Assembly: GCF_001870465.1 (NCBI RefSeq)
Contig: NZ_MDGK01000063.1
Location: 233,745-297,744, forward strand
Reading direction: 5' to 3'
Source of the DNA: Pseudomonas extremorientalis
GTDB taxonomy: Bacteria > Pseudomonadota > Gammaproteobacteria > Pseudomonadales > Pseudomonadaceae
DNA: 64,000 nt
The notes under the pieces are model-generated. The model ran no database searches and had not been told where the DNA came from. It worked only from the letters and a program-made list of their open reading frames with translations. Below, piece after piece: positions 1-7,479 of this stretch; positions within the stretch are counted from its first letter, which is position 1; every line of letters starts with the position of its first letter. A program made the translations under genes and the position numbers.

Positions 1-1859
1 TCGGGGCTGATCCAGCTGCGCACATAACGCGGCAGGTCGGACAGCAGGAAGTGGTGCTGTTCGCCATCACTGGTCGCCGGCAGGTATTGCTGCCACTGCT
101 TGAGCAACGGCTGGTTGGCGGCGGTGGCAAGTACCAGCAGGTCTTTGTCGGCAACACTCTGCACGTCCTTGGCCTGCACCACTTTGACGGCGGTGGCCGG
201 GTAGCCGGTGGCTTCGCCGAAGCGACCGAGCACGGTCAGGTAGGCGGTCAACTCGTCGGTGCCGTAGTTGTCGGGCATGACCACGGCGGATTCCGACAGG
301 TCGGCCAAACGGGTGAACGGGAAGCCAGAGTCGTTGAACACGCCCAGGTTAGGCATGGCAATGTAGTGCTGGTAGCCGGTGACGTCGAGGGTCGAATCCG
401 GGTCGATGGAACCGCGCATGTTGTCGACGATGATGTCGCGGCATTCGCCTTCCTTGATGTAGTCGTACATGAAGCGCAGCTGCAGCTTGGATTTGGGCGA
501 TGCCGAGCTGATCGGCAACAGCGTGGTCACTTCACGCGGCAGGCTATCGTCTTTCTTCAACTGGTCGAGCAGGGTCTGGCCGCCGCCCAGGTTGGCCACC
601 GACGGCAACGCCACGGACTTCATGAACTGGTCATTCAGGCCGATCAACAGGGAGGAGTTGGTCGACACTTGCTGCGGCGTGTAGCGGTATTTGACCTTGA
701 GCGGCACGCCCTCTTCACGCCAGTTGAACAGGTCCGGCGGCAGGCGCATGTCGACGCTGATGGCGCCCGGGTTGTAGCCCGACACGCTGAGTTTCTGCTG
801 TTCGATCAGCTCGCCCAGGCGTACCGGGCGGTTGCTTGGCAGCCAGTTCGGCGCATCGTACGGGCGGCGCGGTGCCAGGGTGTCGAGCTTGGTGATGACC
901 ACGCTGTTACCGGCCAGCACCGGGTTGCCCAGCACCACCGCGTTGGCGGCGCGCTTGAGCTCTTCGCCGTCACGCCCGGTGACGATCAGCAGCTTGCCGT
1001 TGGCGTCGTTGGGGTTGGCGATGAGGGTCAGGGTCGGGCCGGTCGGCTTGGCGATGGCCACACCGTGCACGTCCATCGCGCCGGCGGTTTGCACCAGCAC
1101 GATGGCGTTGCCTTTGGCCGGCAGCTCGCCGAGGGTGGTCGGGAAGGTCGCGCCCCGGTAGCTGGCGAGGCCGCCGATCCACGACGACAAGGCGCCAGCG
1201 GCTTCCAGTGCGGCGCTGTCCGGCGCGGTGGCAAACACGAACGGCAGGCTCACCTGGCGAGCGTCGCGCTTGTCGAAGAACGGCAGCGGCAGCACCGCCA
1301 GGTCGTCTTTGAGCACGATCGGCTCGACCTGCACTTTCAGCTCGCTGCTGTTGCTGATCTTGGCCCACAGGCTGCTGTGCAACGGGTCTTCGCAGGACAT
1401 GGTGTAGTGGCCGATGAACTGCAGGCTCAGGCGGTTGAACTCGGTGATCAACTTCGGCGGGATCTGCACCAGTTGCTCTTGCGGGGTGCCCGCGCCTTCT
1501 TTGGGCAGCGCCAGGCTGGCGGCGACTTCGCCGTTGACCAGCACGTTGATCTGCGACAGGTCCGCCAGCAGCGCCGGCGAGTAGCTGTACTTGAGCAGCA
1601 GTTGTGCGCCCTTCACCACTTCATCGGCACGGATATCGAAGTTGACGCTGTCGGACGACTCCACGCCTTGCAGGTTCATGGTGTCGCGACGGCCCAACTG
1701 CTTGAGCGTCAGGCTGTAGCCGTTATCGGTGCTTTGTACCGGCACGGTGGCAGCCGCTTGCTCGGCAGCTTGCGCCAGGGTGTTGAGGCCCATTAGCGAG
1801 GCAATCATCAGCGCGAGTGCACGGCGCGGATGAGGGCGAGCGAATATCTTCGAGGTCAT
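1..1859 (-). CDS. bcsB: Cellulose synthase periplasmic regulatory subunit BcsB (WssC), 3' end outside window
   Basis: BcsB is the periplasmic, membrane-anchored partner of BcsA and guides the growing glucan through the periplasm. The start is an ATG at 1859 that overlaps the bcsA stop (ATGA). A signal peptide covers roughly residues 1-29 and ends after LNTLAQA. The mature part opens with the BcsB-type segment SLTLKQLG and a jelly-roll-like beta-rich stretch (NFDIRADEVV, LLKYSYSP, LVNGEV). Only 619 codons lie in the window. The family is usually about 750 residues, so the C-terminal membrane anchor is missing because of the window edge, not truncation. It is the third gene of a tightly coupled bcsQ-bcsA-bcsB run. 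A long open frame on the opposite strand here is a GC-rich shadow. Confidence 0.93.
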   Translation of the reverse strand, partial: MTSKIFARPHPRRALALMIASLMGLNTLAQAAEQAAATVPVQSTDNGYSLTLKQLGRRDTMNLQGVESSDSVNFDIRADEVVKGAQLLLKYSYSPALLADLSQINVLVNGEVAASLALPKEGAGTPQEQLVQIPPKLITEFNRLSLQFIGHYTMSCEDPLHSSLWAKISNSSELKVQVEPIVLKDDLAVLPLPFFDKRDARQVSLPFVFATAPDSAALEAAGALSSWIGGLASYRGATFPTTLGELPAKGNAIVLVQTAGAMDVHGVAIAKPTGPTLTLIANPNDANGKLLIVTGRDGEELKRAANAVVLGNPVLAGNSVVITKLDTLAPRRPYDAPNWLPSNRPVRLGELIEQQKLSVSGYNPGAISVDMRLPPDLFNWREEGVPLKVKYRYTPQQVSTNSSLLIGLNDQFMKSVALPSVANLGGGQTLLDQLKKDDSLPREVTTLLPISSASPKSKLQLRFMYDYIKEGECRDIIVDNMRGSIDPDSTLDVTGYQHYIAMPNLGVFNDSGFPFTRLADLSESAVVMPDNYGTDELTAYLTVLGRFGEATGYPATAVKVVQAKDVQSVADKDLLVLATAANQPLLKQWQQYLPATSDGEQHHFLLSDLPRYVRSWISP

Positions 1860-4075
1860 GGCTTGTCCATCAGCGTATCTAGCGGTTTTGTGGGGGTGCG
1901 GCTCAAGGCCAGACGCAGTTCGTGCAGGGTGGCGCGGCCGAGGGTGAACAGGCCGCCGATGCCGATGGCGCCGACTTCGCGCAGGGCCGCCAACGGCGTG
2001 TCCGGCTGGCCGGCACCCCAACTCGCGGCCCAGGTATCGGCACGGGAGAAGGTCAGGCGTACCAGTTCGCTTTGCTGGCGCAGGCTGAGGGGTTCGAACT
2101 GGGCGCCGATCTGCGCGCCCTTGCTGAACACCACGCGCGCATCGAACAGGCTGTCCTGGCCGTTGCGCGACAGCACCAGTTGCACGCGTTCGCCACGGGT
2201 GATCGAGTGCCCATCGCTGAGCATCAGGCCGAAGCCGTTTTGCGAGAAGTCCTGGGTAGTGCCGTCCAGCACACGGCCGTCGGCACAAATGATGCTCACC
2301 GGCAGCTTGGCGCTGACCCGTGGCTCGGAACGTACCTGACGCGCTTCCGAGGCCACGGCCACGGCGGCACTGGTGATGATCAGGTTGTAGAGGGTCCAGG
2401 TCAGGTTGATCGCCACCGTCACGGCTGTGGACGCATCGCCCCAGACCAACTGGTGGATACCGAAGCCCAGGCCGACCAGGTTCACCGCCAACAACACCAG
2501 GTACGGGCGGGCGAGTTTCCAGTCGAAGAACTGCTTGTCGATGATGCCGCCCTTGTCGGTGACGTTGAAGCCACCGGCCTTGGGGTTGACCAGCGCGACC
2601 AGCACCGGCGGCAGGATGTACCAGGCCAGTACGGTCTCGTACACCTCGTTCCAGAACGAGTGACGGAAACGCCCCTGGATCCGTGAGTTGGTCAGGCTGG
2701 AGTGCACCAGGTGCGGCAGCACGTAGGCGACGATCATCAGCGCCGAGGCGTGGAAAATCTCGGCGCCGAAAATCAGGTAGGCCAGTGGCGCGGTGAGGAA
2801 CACCAGGCGCGGCAACCCATAAAAGAAGTGCAGCATGGCGTTGGCGTAGCAGATGCGCTGGCCCCACTTCAGGCCTTTGCCCAGGAGTGGGTTGTCGGTG
2901 CGGAAAATCTGCGCCATGCCCCGCGCCCAGCGAATCCGCTGGTTGATATGGCGCGACAGGCTTTCGGTAGCCAGGCCCGCGGCCTGCGGGATAGCCAGGT
3001 AAGCGGTGTTGTAGCCCAGGCGGTTGAGCTTGAGCGCGGTGTGGGCGTCTTCGGTCACCGTCTCGATGGCCACCCCGCCGATTTCCAGCAGCGGCTCACG
3101 GCGGATGACGGCGCAGGAGCCGCAGAAGAACGTGGCGTTCCACAAGTCGTTGCCGTCCTGCACCAGGCCGTAGAACAGCTCACCCTCGTTGGGCACGGCG
3201 CGAAAGGTATCGAGGTTCTTTTCGAACGGGTCCGGCGAAAAGAAGAAGTGCGGCGTTTGCAGCATCGCCAGCTTCGGGTCCTTGAGGAACCAGCCCAGGC
3301 TCACTTGCAGGAAGGAGCGCGTCGGCACGTGGTCGGCGTCGAACAGCGCGATGTATTCGCCGTCGGTGACTTTCAACGCTTCGTTGAGGTTACCGGCCTT
3401 GGCGTGGAAGTTGTTGTCGCGGCGGATGTAGTTCACCCCGACCTTGCGGCAGAAGTCGCGGAAGTCGTCGCGGCGACCGTCATCGAGCACGTGGACGCGC
3501 AGCTTGTCCTTGGGCCAGTCCATCGCCTGGGCGGCGAAGATGGTCAGTTTTACGATGCTCAGCGCTTCGTTATAGGTGGGGATGAACACGTCGACCGTCG
3601 GCCACTCCTCCGGCTCGGTCTTGAGCCATACCGGCGTGCGGCGCAGCGGCCAGGCGGTTTGCACGTAGCCGAAGATCAGTACGACCAGGGCGTAGAACTC
3701 GGCCGCGACCAGGCCGTAGCCGAAGAACATGTCGAGCCAGGTTTCAAAGCCGAGGGTGGAGGTGAGGCGCCAGAACATGTAGCGCAACGACGCCACCAGC
3801 GACAGCACCACCAGCGCGAGGATCGCCAGGCGCCCCGGGATCTTGCGCAGCACCAGCACCGCGAGGAAGCACACGCCGGCGAACAGGCATTGGCTGTAGA
3901 GATCGAGCGGCGCGCTGATAATGCCCAGCAACAGCAGCGCGCCGAGCACGCAACTGGCGACAACCAGCACCGTACGCAGCGCCGCAGGCCACCGATTGAA
4001 GCGCGCGATGGCGTCATTGAGGCGCTGTTCGGCGCGCCCTTCGACGAAGGGCGTGGAGGACGTAGTGTCGGTCAT
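1856..4075 (-). CDS. bcsA: Cellulose synthase catalytic subunit BcsA (WssB)
   Basis: Inner-membrane family 2 glycosyltransferase that polymerises UDP-glucose into beta-1,4-glucan. With the ATG at 4075, overlapping the bcsQ stop, it is 739 residues, the usual length. The catalytic signature is complete: D198-D199 (VLDDGR), D246-A-D248, D343 in TED, and Q379-RIRW-383. Membrane segments flank the GT domain. A C-terminal PilZ domain carries RSEPR (R582/R586) and D609-x-S611-x-x-G614, the c-di-GMP binding residues that relieve autoinhibition in this family. An in-frame extension 13 codons upstream exists, but the ATGA overlap favours 4075. The order bcsQ-A-B matches wssA-B-C of P. fluorescens. Confidence 0.97.
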   Translation of the reverse strand: MTDTTSSTPFVEGRAEQRLNDAIARFNRWPAALRTVLVVASCVLGALLLLGIISAPLDLYSQCLFAGVCFLAVLVLRKIPGRLAILALVVLSLVASLRYMFWRLTSTLGFETWLDMFFGYGLVAAEFYALVVLIFGYVQTAWPLRRTPVWLKTEPEEWPTVDVFIPTYNEALSIVKLTIFAAQAMDWPKDKLRVHVLDDGRRDDFRDFCRKVGVNYIRRDNNFHAKAGNLNEALKVTDGEYIALFDADHVPTRSFLQVSLGWFLKDPKLAMLQTPHFFFSPDPFEKNLDTFRAVPNEGELFYGLVQDGNDLWNATFFCGSCAVIRREPLLEIGGVAIETVTEDAHTALKLNRLGYNTAYLAIPQAAGLATESLSRHINQRIRWARGMAQIFRTDNPLLGKGLKWGQRICYANAMLHFFYGLPRLVFLTAPLAYLIFGAEIFHASALMIVAYVLPHLVHSSLTNSRIQGRFRHSFWNEVYETVLAWYILPPVLVALVNPKAGGFNVTDKGGIIDKQFFDWKLARPYLVLLAVNLVGLGFGIHQLVWGDASTAVTVAINLTWTLYNLIITSAAVAVASEARQVRSEPRVSAKLPVSIICADGRVLDGTTQDFSQNGFGLMLSDGHSITRGERVQLVLSRNGQDSLFDARVVFSKGAQIGAQFEPLSLRQQSELVRLTFSRADTWAASWGAGQPDTPLAALREVGAIGIGGLFTLGRATLHELRLALSRTPTKPLDTLMDKP

Positions 4076-5106
4076 GGAAGGTCCGAGTCGATGTGTTCGA
4101 GCAAGGTGCGGCACAGGGCGTGGACGTCCTGGCTGCCGATACTGTTGACGGTTGGGTCGAGGGGGTCACGCCCGTAGGCCTGGGCTTCGCTGAACGCGGG
4201 GTCACGGTGGACAGTCCCCAACAACGCAGCGCCCAGACGGGTCTTGAACACCTCGGCCATGTCCAGGCTGAAGCGGTGGGCACCGTCCAGCTGGTTGATC
4301 ACGTAGAAGCGTTGTGGCGGTTTGGCGCGCTTGAGGTGCGGCGCCAGCAGGCTGTCCATCTGGTCGAGTGTGCTGAACGAGGCCACGTCCGGCTGTACGA
4401 CCACCAGCACAGCGTCGGCGACCGACAGGGCCTGGCTGAGGTAGACGCTGTTGCCGGCGGGGACGTCGATGATCACGGTGTCCTGGCCGCTCAACCTGAG
4501 GCCGGACAATCGCTTGCTGAGCCACTCGCTGTCCTGGCCCAACCAGCGATTGAGGCTGTGCTGTTGCTCGTGGTCAGTGCCACCGAATGCCACCAGCCGG
4601 CAACCGGCAAAACCGCGCTCGGACAGGGCGGCCCAGCTTTCGTTGAGCAGGCTGGTGGCGCCGACGCCGGGCATGTCCAGGCCCAGGCACAGGTGGTGGC
4701 GCAGGGCGTTTTGCGGGTCCAGGTCCAGGGCCAGCGCCGGGCGGCCCTGGCGCTGCAGACCGCTGGCAATCGCGGCGGCCAGGGTACTGCGGCCAACGCC
4801 ACCCTTGACCGAGACCAACACCACGACTTTAGGGCTGGATTGCTCGGAGTACACCTGGCCGTCCCGCCCTTCCACCACTTCGGGCGGCTGCAGGTGGTCG
4901 GCTTCACCTTGGCTCAGTTCCTCCAGCAGGCGCAGCAGCGGCGCCGAGGGAGCTTCGATCACAGGTGGGGCTGGAGTGACTGCGGGGGCTTCCAGGACCT
5001 CTATTTCGTCCTCGATGAACTCATGGACAAAGTCGATTTCGCGATAGCCGCTCGGATTGGCACCCAGCTTGTTGAATAGCTTTGAAATATCATCTGCCCG
5101 ACTCAC
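4072..5106 (-). CDS. bcsQ: Cellulose biosynthesis MinD-like ATPase BcsQ (WssA) with BcsR-like N-terminus
   Basis: SIMIBI/MinD-type P-loop ATPase that in other bacteria positions or stabilises the cellulose synthase complex. The 344-aa protein starts at a GTG (5106) behind an AGGTGG-like ribosome site. Residues 101-108 form a deviant Walker A, KGGVGRST, in which the usual lysine before S/T is arginine. Later MinD-like elements are VIIDVPAGN and VVVQPD. Residues 1-25 (DDISKLFNKLGANPSGYREI) resemble the short BcsR/BcsP cellulose protein. A Pro/Glu-rich linker (about 38-92) separates this from the ATPase, which suggests a natural BcsR-BcsQ fusion. It is the first gene of the operon. Its stop overlaps the bcsA start by 4 bp. 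Confidence 0.88.
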   Translation of the reverse strand: MSRADDISKLFNKLGANPSGYREIDFVHEFIEDEIEVLEAPAVTPAPPVIEAPSAPLLRLLEELSQGEADHLQPPEVVEGRDGQVYSEQSSPKVVVLVSVKGGVGRSTLAAAIASGLQRQGRPALALDLDPQNALRHHLCLGLDMPGVGATSLLNESWAALSERGFAGCRLVAFGGTDHEQQHSLNRWLGQDSEWLSKRLSGLRLSGQDTVIIDVPAGNSVYLSQALSVADAVLVVVQPDVASFSTLDQMDSLLAPHLKRAKPPQRFYVINQLDGAHRFSLDMAEVFKTRLGAALLGTVHRDPAFSEAQAYGRDPLDPTVNSIGSQDVHALCRTLLEHIDSDLP

Positions 5107-5205
5107 TCACTGCCCCCCCACCTGATTTGCGCTTTAAAAGGCGATAAAAAGGCCAGCAATGAGCTGACCTCGTATTTTTCTAGTTATGTGGTGTCGGGCG
5201 CATTC

Positions 5206-5217
5206 TGTGATATCACA
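5206..5217. promoter_or_regulatory. Perfect palindrome TGTGATATCACA upstream of bcsQ
   Basis: TGTGATATCACA is a perfect 12-bp inverted repeat 89 bp upstream of the bcsQ start. The half-sites look like CRP/Vfr (TGTGA/TCACA), but only 2 bp separate them instead of 6, so a Vfr site is unlikely. It may be an operator for another dimeric regulator. Confidence 0.35.
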
Positions 5218-5225
5218 TTGATGGT

Positions 5226-5239
5226 GTCAGTATTTTGAT
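5226..5239. promoter_or_regulatory. FleQ-like box upstream of bcsQ
   Basis: GTCAGTATTTTGAT matches 10 of 13 defined positions of the FleQ consensus GTCaNTAAAtTGAC. FleQ is a known c-di-GMP-responsive regulator of exopolysaccharide operons in Pseudomonas. The match is weak and single, so this is a suggestion only. Confidence 0.3.
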
Positions 5240-5691
5240 GATTTTAGTTCAAATTTATCCGACGAACGGCGTAACGCCATTTTTATGACTATTTTGTGCA
5301 GAAAACGCCATTCGCTGTAAGAACATGAACTTGCATCATTATTTCGCAAAAAAAGTTGGCCGAGTGGACAGAAACGGCACAAAACTGACATACGCTTCAA
5401 CAGATTTTCAATTGCCCTACATTGTCTCGGAAATTTGCCTACAAGGAACCGCGATAAAACTGACGGTTTATATCGCGGCACAGAATACGGAAACCTCACC
5501 TGTATTCAAGGGAAAACCGGCTGAGCGGTCGATCCAAATGGTCCATAAAGCCACCGCCCGTGTATCGCTGTGTATGCAGCCACGGCCTCGCTACACAACG
5601 AAGCAAAACCCGCGCCGCATGACACAGTGCAGATACCTCCAGGGCGCTCAATAAGCCCACACCCACTTGTTGAACCCGGAGGATACTCACC

Positions 5692-5916
5692 ATGAACTGG
5701 AACACCTTGATCGCCGTCAGCCTGCTGGCTTTTGCCGTCAACGCCCACGCCGACGTACAGCCCAAGCTGGATATCCAGCGCGTGCTGACCACTGTCGAAG
5801 ACACAAACGGAGCGTGTGGGATCGTGAATGCGCACATGACCTACCTGGATTCCCACGGGCAGCAACAGGTATTGGACTACAAAAAGTTCGCAGATAACTG
5901 CGCAGAAGGCAGTTGA
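5692..5916 (+). CDS. DUF2790 family small exported protein
   Basis: 74 aa with a clear signal peptide (MNWNTLIAVSLLAFAVNAHA) and a short mature part of about 54 residues. The core LDIQRVLTT...CGIVNAHMTYLDSHG fits DUF2790, a Pseudomonas-rich family of small periplasmic proteins of unknown function. Two cysteines (in GACGIV and DNCAEG) could form a disulfide. A strong ribosome site, GGAGG, lies just upstream of the ATG. It appears to be a single-gene unit ending at the hairpin 5927-5950. Members of this family are often metal- or stress-responsive, but nothing here shows that. Confidence 0.85.
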   Translation: MNWNTLIAVSLLAFAVNAHADVQPKLDIQRVLTTVEDTNGACGIVNAHMTYLDSHGQQQVLDYKKFADNCAEGS

Positions 5917-5926
5917 GGCTTGCGCG

Positions 5927-5950
5927 AACCGGGCACCTGAGTGCCCGGTT
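5927..5950. terminator. Hairpin between convergent genes
   Basis: AACCGGGCAC, loop CTGA, GTGCCCGGTT: a perfect 10-bp stem between the ends of the DUF2790 gene and the convergent lipoprotein gene. The downstream T-tract is poor, so termination efficiency is uncertain. Confidence 0.6.
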
Positions 5951-5969
5951 TCGGAGCGTTTCTGAAGGC

Positions 5970-6377
5970 TTAGCGCACACGACGCTCGGTGAACGCGTAG
6001 TCATCCTGGCAATCGCTGGTCGGATCCGACGCCACACTCACGTAATGCACCGTGTCTGCGTCCAGCAGCTTATAGGTGTACACATCCGGCGAACGCACGC
6101 CGTCGGTACGCAACTCATTCCTGCCATTGGCCGCCGACCACGAACCCTGCTCGGTCTGGATCACCTTGGTCTGCTGTGCATCGCGGTAGAAGGTAATCAC
6201 AAAACGACCGTCGGGCTTGAGGGTATTGGTCCACGACAGGAACTGACATTTACCGGTCTCGGTGCGCAGACCTTTCCAGGTGCCCACCAGCGCCGGGTCG
6301 TTGGCGGGTTTGTTGGACGAACACGCAGCGAGCGCGACAGTGAGGAGGATGAGGGACAGCGAGAGAATCCGTTTCAC
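5970..6377 (-). CDS. Small lipoprotein of unknown function
   Basis: The best start is a GTG at 6377, preceded by AAGGAAG at good spacing. This gives 135 aa beginning VKRILSLSLILLTVALAAC, a lipoprotein signal with lipobox LAAC. The mature part (ALVGTWKGLR..., PDGRFVITFYRD, QTEQGSWSA, DTVHYVSVASDP) has the short beta-strand pattern of lipocalin-like 'LVGTWK' proteins, so a small beta-barrel in the cell envelope is likely. The frame is open further upstream to 6488, but that part has no signal-like character. Function is unknown. Confidence 0.75.
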   Translation of the reverse strand: MKRILSLSLILLTVALAACSSNKPANDPALVGTWKGLRTETGKCQFLSWTNTLKPDGRFVITFYRDAQQTKVIQTEQGSWSAANGRNELRTDGVRSPDVYTYKLLDADTVHYVSVASDPTSDCQDDYAFTERRVR

Positions 6378-6519
6378 GTGGGGCTTCCTTGGGGTTGGAG
6401 AGGATTTTTGCCGGGGTAGACCCTTCGGTGGCAAGGGAGAAATCCTACACTCGCCAGCTGGAAAAAGGGGCGAGCGTGGAAAAAGCATGGGTTCTGCAAA
6501 AATAGTCAGAATTCAGGGG

Positions 6520-6547
6520 TTTACAGAACCTTGCCAATCGCTATAAT
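6520..6547 (+). promoter_or_regulatory. Sigma-70 promoter of tRNA-Thr
   Basis: A -35 element TTTACA at 6520-6525 and a perfect -10 TATAAT at 6542-6547, 16 bp apart, end 14 bp before the mature tRNA. Confidence 0.8.
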
Positions 6548-6561
6548 CGTCGCCCTAACAC

Positions 6562-6637
<76 letters not shown>

Positions 6638-6645
6638 TATCTCGA

Positions 6646-6664
6646 AGCCCCGCAATGCGGGGCT
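6646..6664 (+). terminator. tRNA-Thr terminator
   Basis: AGCCCCGC, loop AAT, GCGGGGCT followed by TTTGTGGTTT. A perfect 8-bp stem 8 nt after the tRNA. Confidence 0.85.
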
Positions 6665-6698
6665 TTGTGGTTTCTGGGGTTTGGGAGACACTGAAAAT

Positions 6699-6965
6699 CT
6701 ATACTACGGTTTTCGGGAAAACGTCCACAAAATGCCCGAGCTCAAAAAAACACAGCCCGCATTTCTCCAAACTTCCCTTCTTTTTGTTTGCCTCGTGAGT
6801 CAGCTCAAGGCCGATTTTTATCGCAGCCTCCAACAAATCTTCTGACTCACAGAAACCATCTGGATCTGTAGTCCCTTCGAAAAGTGATCCACCGGTGGCG
6901 ACATCTAATCTCACGCTGTCAGCCAATGAAAATAGGTGAACATAGGGGTCAGAGCATGGTTTCAA
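6699..6965 (-). pseudogene. Hypothetical open frame, probably a gene fragment
   Basis: 88 codons starting only from a TTG inside an inverted repeat. There is no ribosome site, and the frame stays open upstream of the TTG. The product is rich in acidic residues (GGSLFEGTTDPDGF, EDLLEAAIKIGLELTHEA) and looks protein-like but matches no family I know. It sits between tRNA-Thr and phage remnants. I read it as the 3' part of a truncated island gene. It could also be non-coding. Confidence 0.3.
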
Positions 6966-6984
6966 TAATGGTGGTCTGACCCCT
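6944..6984. repeat. Inverted repeat AGGGGTCAGA / TCTGACCCCT
   Basis: 10-bp perfect arms at 6944-6953 and 6975-6984 with 21 bp between. Palindromes built on GGGGTCAGAC/GTCTGACCCC are, as I recall, common around small transposable elements in Pseudomonas. Here the repeat marks the junction between unknown sequence and a phage gene tail. Confidence 0.6.
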
Positions 6985-7098
6985 GTTTCCCAACGCGCCA
7001 GACTCGCCCTGATCGACTACGGCGTGGCCCAGCTCAAATGTTATGAACAAGCCGAAGCGATGTTGCGCAGCTACGTGGAGGAGACCACGCCGAGTTGA
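6985..7098 (+). pseudogene. 3' tail of a phage late gene (lysis-type?)
   Basis: An open frame without a start, reading RARLALIDYGVAQLKCYEQA and ending VEETTPS before a TGA at 7096. The composition (short alpha-helical tail of about 35 residues) resembles the end of a small phage late gene, possibly of the lysis/spanin group; I am not certain which. It abuts the inverted repeat on its left and overlaps the convergent ogr-like gene by 28 bp on its right. A deletion that removed most of a P2-like late region would leave this join. Confidence 0.45.
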
Positions 7099-7331
7099 TC
7101 AAACAGGTCCCGCTGCTGGACCTTGGACAAACTGCGCAGGCGGTCGAACAGCAAACGGTCGACCGCCTGGGCGGAGGGGCTCAGGGTGTGGGAGAAGGTC
7201 AGGTTGGCGACCCAGGTGTGGCCGCAGTGGGGGGAGTTGCATTGGCAGTAGAGGCGGGCGAACTCTAATGAGAGCTCGTCACGAGAAATAATGCGTCCCT
7301 TCTCACCGCAGATTTTGCAACGAACACGCAT
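7071..7331 (-). CDS. ogr: Ogr/Delta-like phage late-gene activator
   Basis: 86-aa zinc-finger protein with cysteines 5, 8, 31 and 36 spaced C-X2-C-X22-C-X4-C, the pattern of the P2 Ogr / P4 Delta family. The N-terminus MRVRCKICGEKGRI and the HTWVANLTFSHTLSPS segment are typical of Pseudomonas P2-like phages. Ogr binds upstream of P2 late promoters and recruits RNA polymerase. Here the late operons it would serve are mostly gone; only a partial late-gene tail and the Q/P remnants survive. The gene looks intact, so it might still act in trans on another P2-like phage. Confidence 0.85.
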   Translation of the reverse strand: MRVRCKICGEKGRIISRDELSLEFARLYCQCNSPHCGHTWVANLTFSHTLSPSAQAVDRLLFDRLRSLSKVQQRDLFDQLGVVSST

Positions 7332-7436
7332 AACTCACCGCCAGACTGGACATCAGATAATATTTTATCACCTGACCGAATATAAATAGAATTCGGAAGT
7401 GAAAAAAATACCAGCACCATACGCAGGCTAATATCA

Positions 7437-7458
7437 AAGAGAGCGTTGCCGCTCTCTT
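7437..7458 (-). terminator. Terminator downstream of the ATPase gene
   Basis: AAGAGAGCG, loop TTGC, CGCTCTCTT: a perfect 9-bp stem 22 bp beyond the ATPase stop, with a partly T-rich tail in the minus direction. Confidence 0.65.
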
Positions 7459-7479
7459 CAATCTGGGCCAAGGATCACT

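Larger units (their letters stand above)
5107..5691. other. Intergenic region upstream of the cellulose operon
   Basis: About 585 bp, noticeably more AT-rich than its surroundings, between the divergent bcsQ and the DUF2790 gene. It should hold the bcs promoter. I see a perfect 12-bp palindrome at 5206-5217 and a FleQ-like sequence at 5226-5239. Open frames here (for example 5227-5499 minus and 5325-5654 plus) lack ribosome sites and recognisable content, so I do not call genes. Confidence 0.6.

Noticed and set aside
51..1796. 581-codon plus-strand frame opposite bcsB
   Set aside because: No ribosome site or family features; its frame is explained by GC-biased third positions of bcsB.
5206..5217. 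Vfr/CRP site
   Set aside because: Half-sites TGTGA/TCACA are 2 bp apart, not the 6 bp required.
5227..5499. 90-codon minus frame in the bcs intergenic region
   Set aside because: No ribosome site, no recognisable content, AT-rich promoter DNA.
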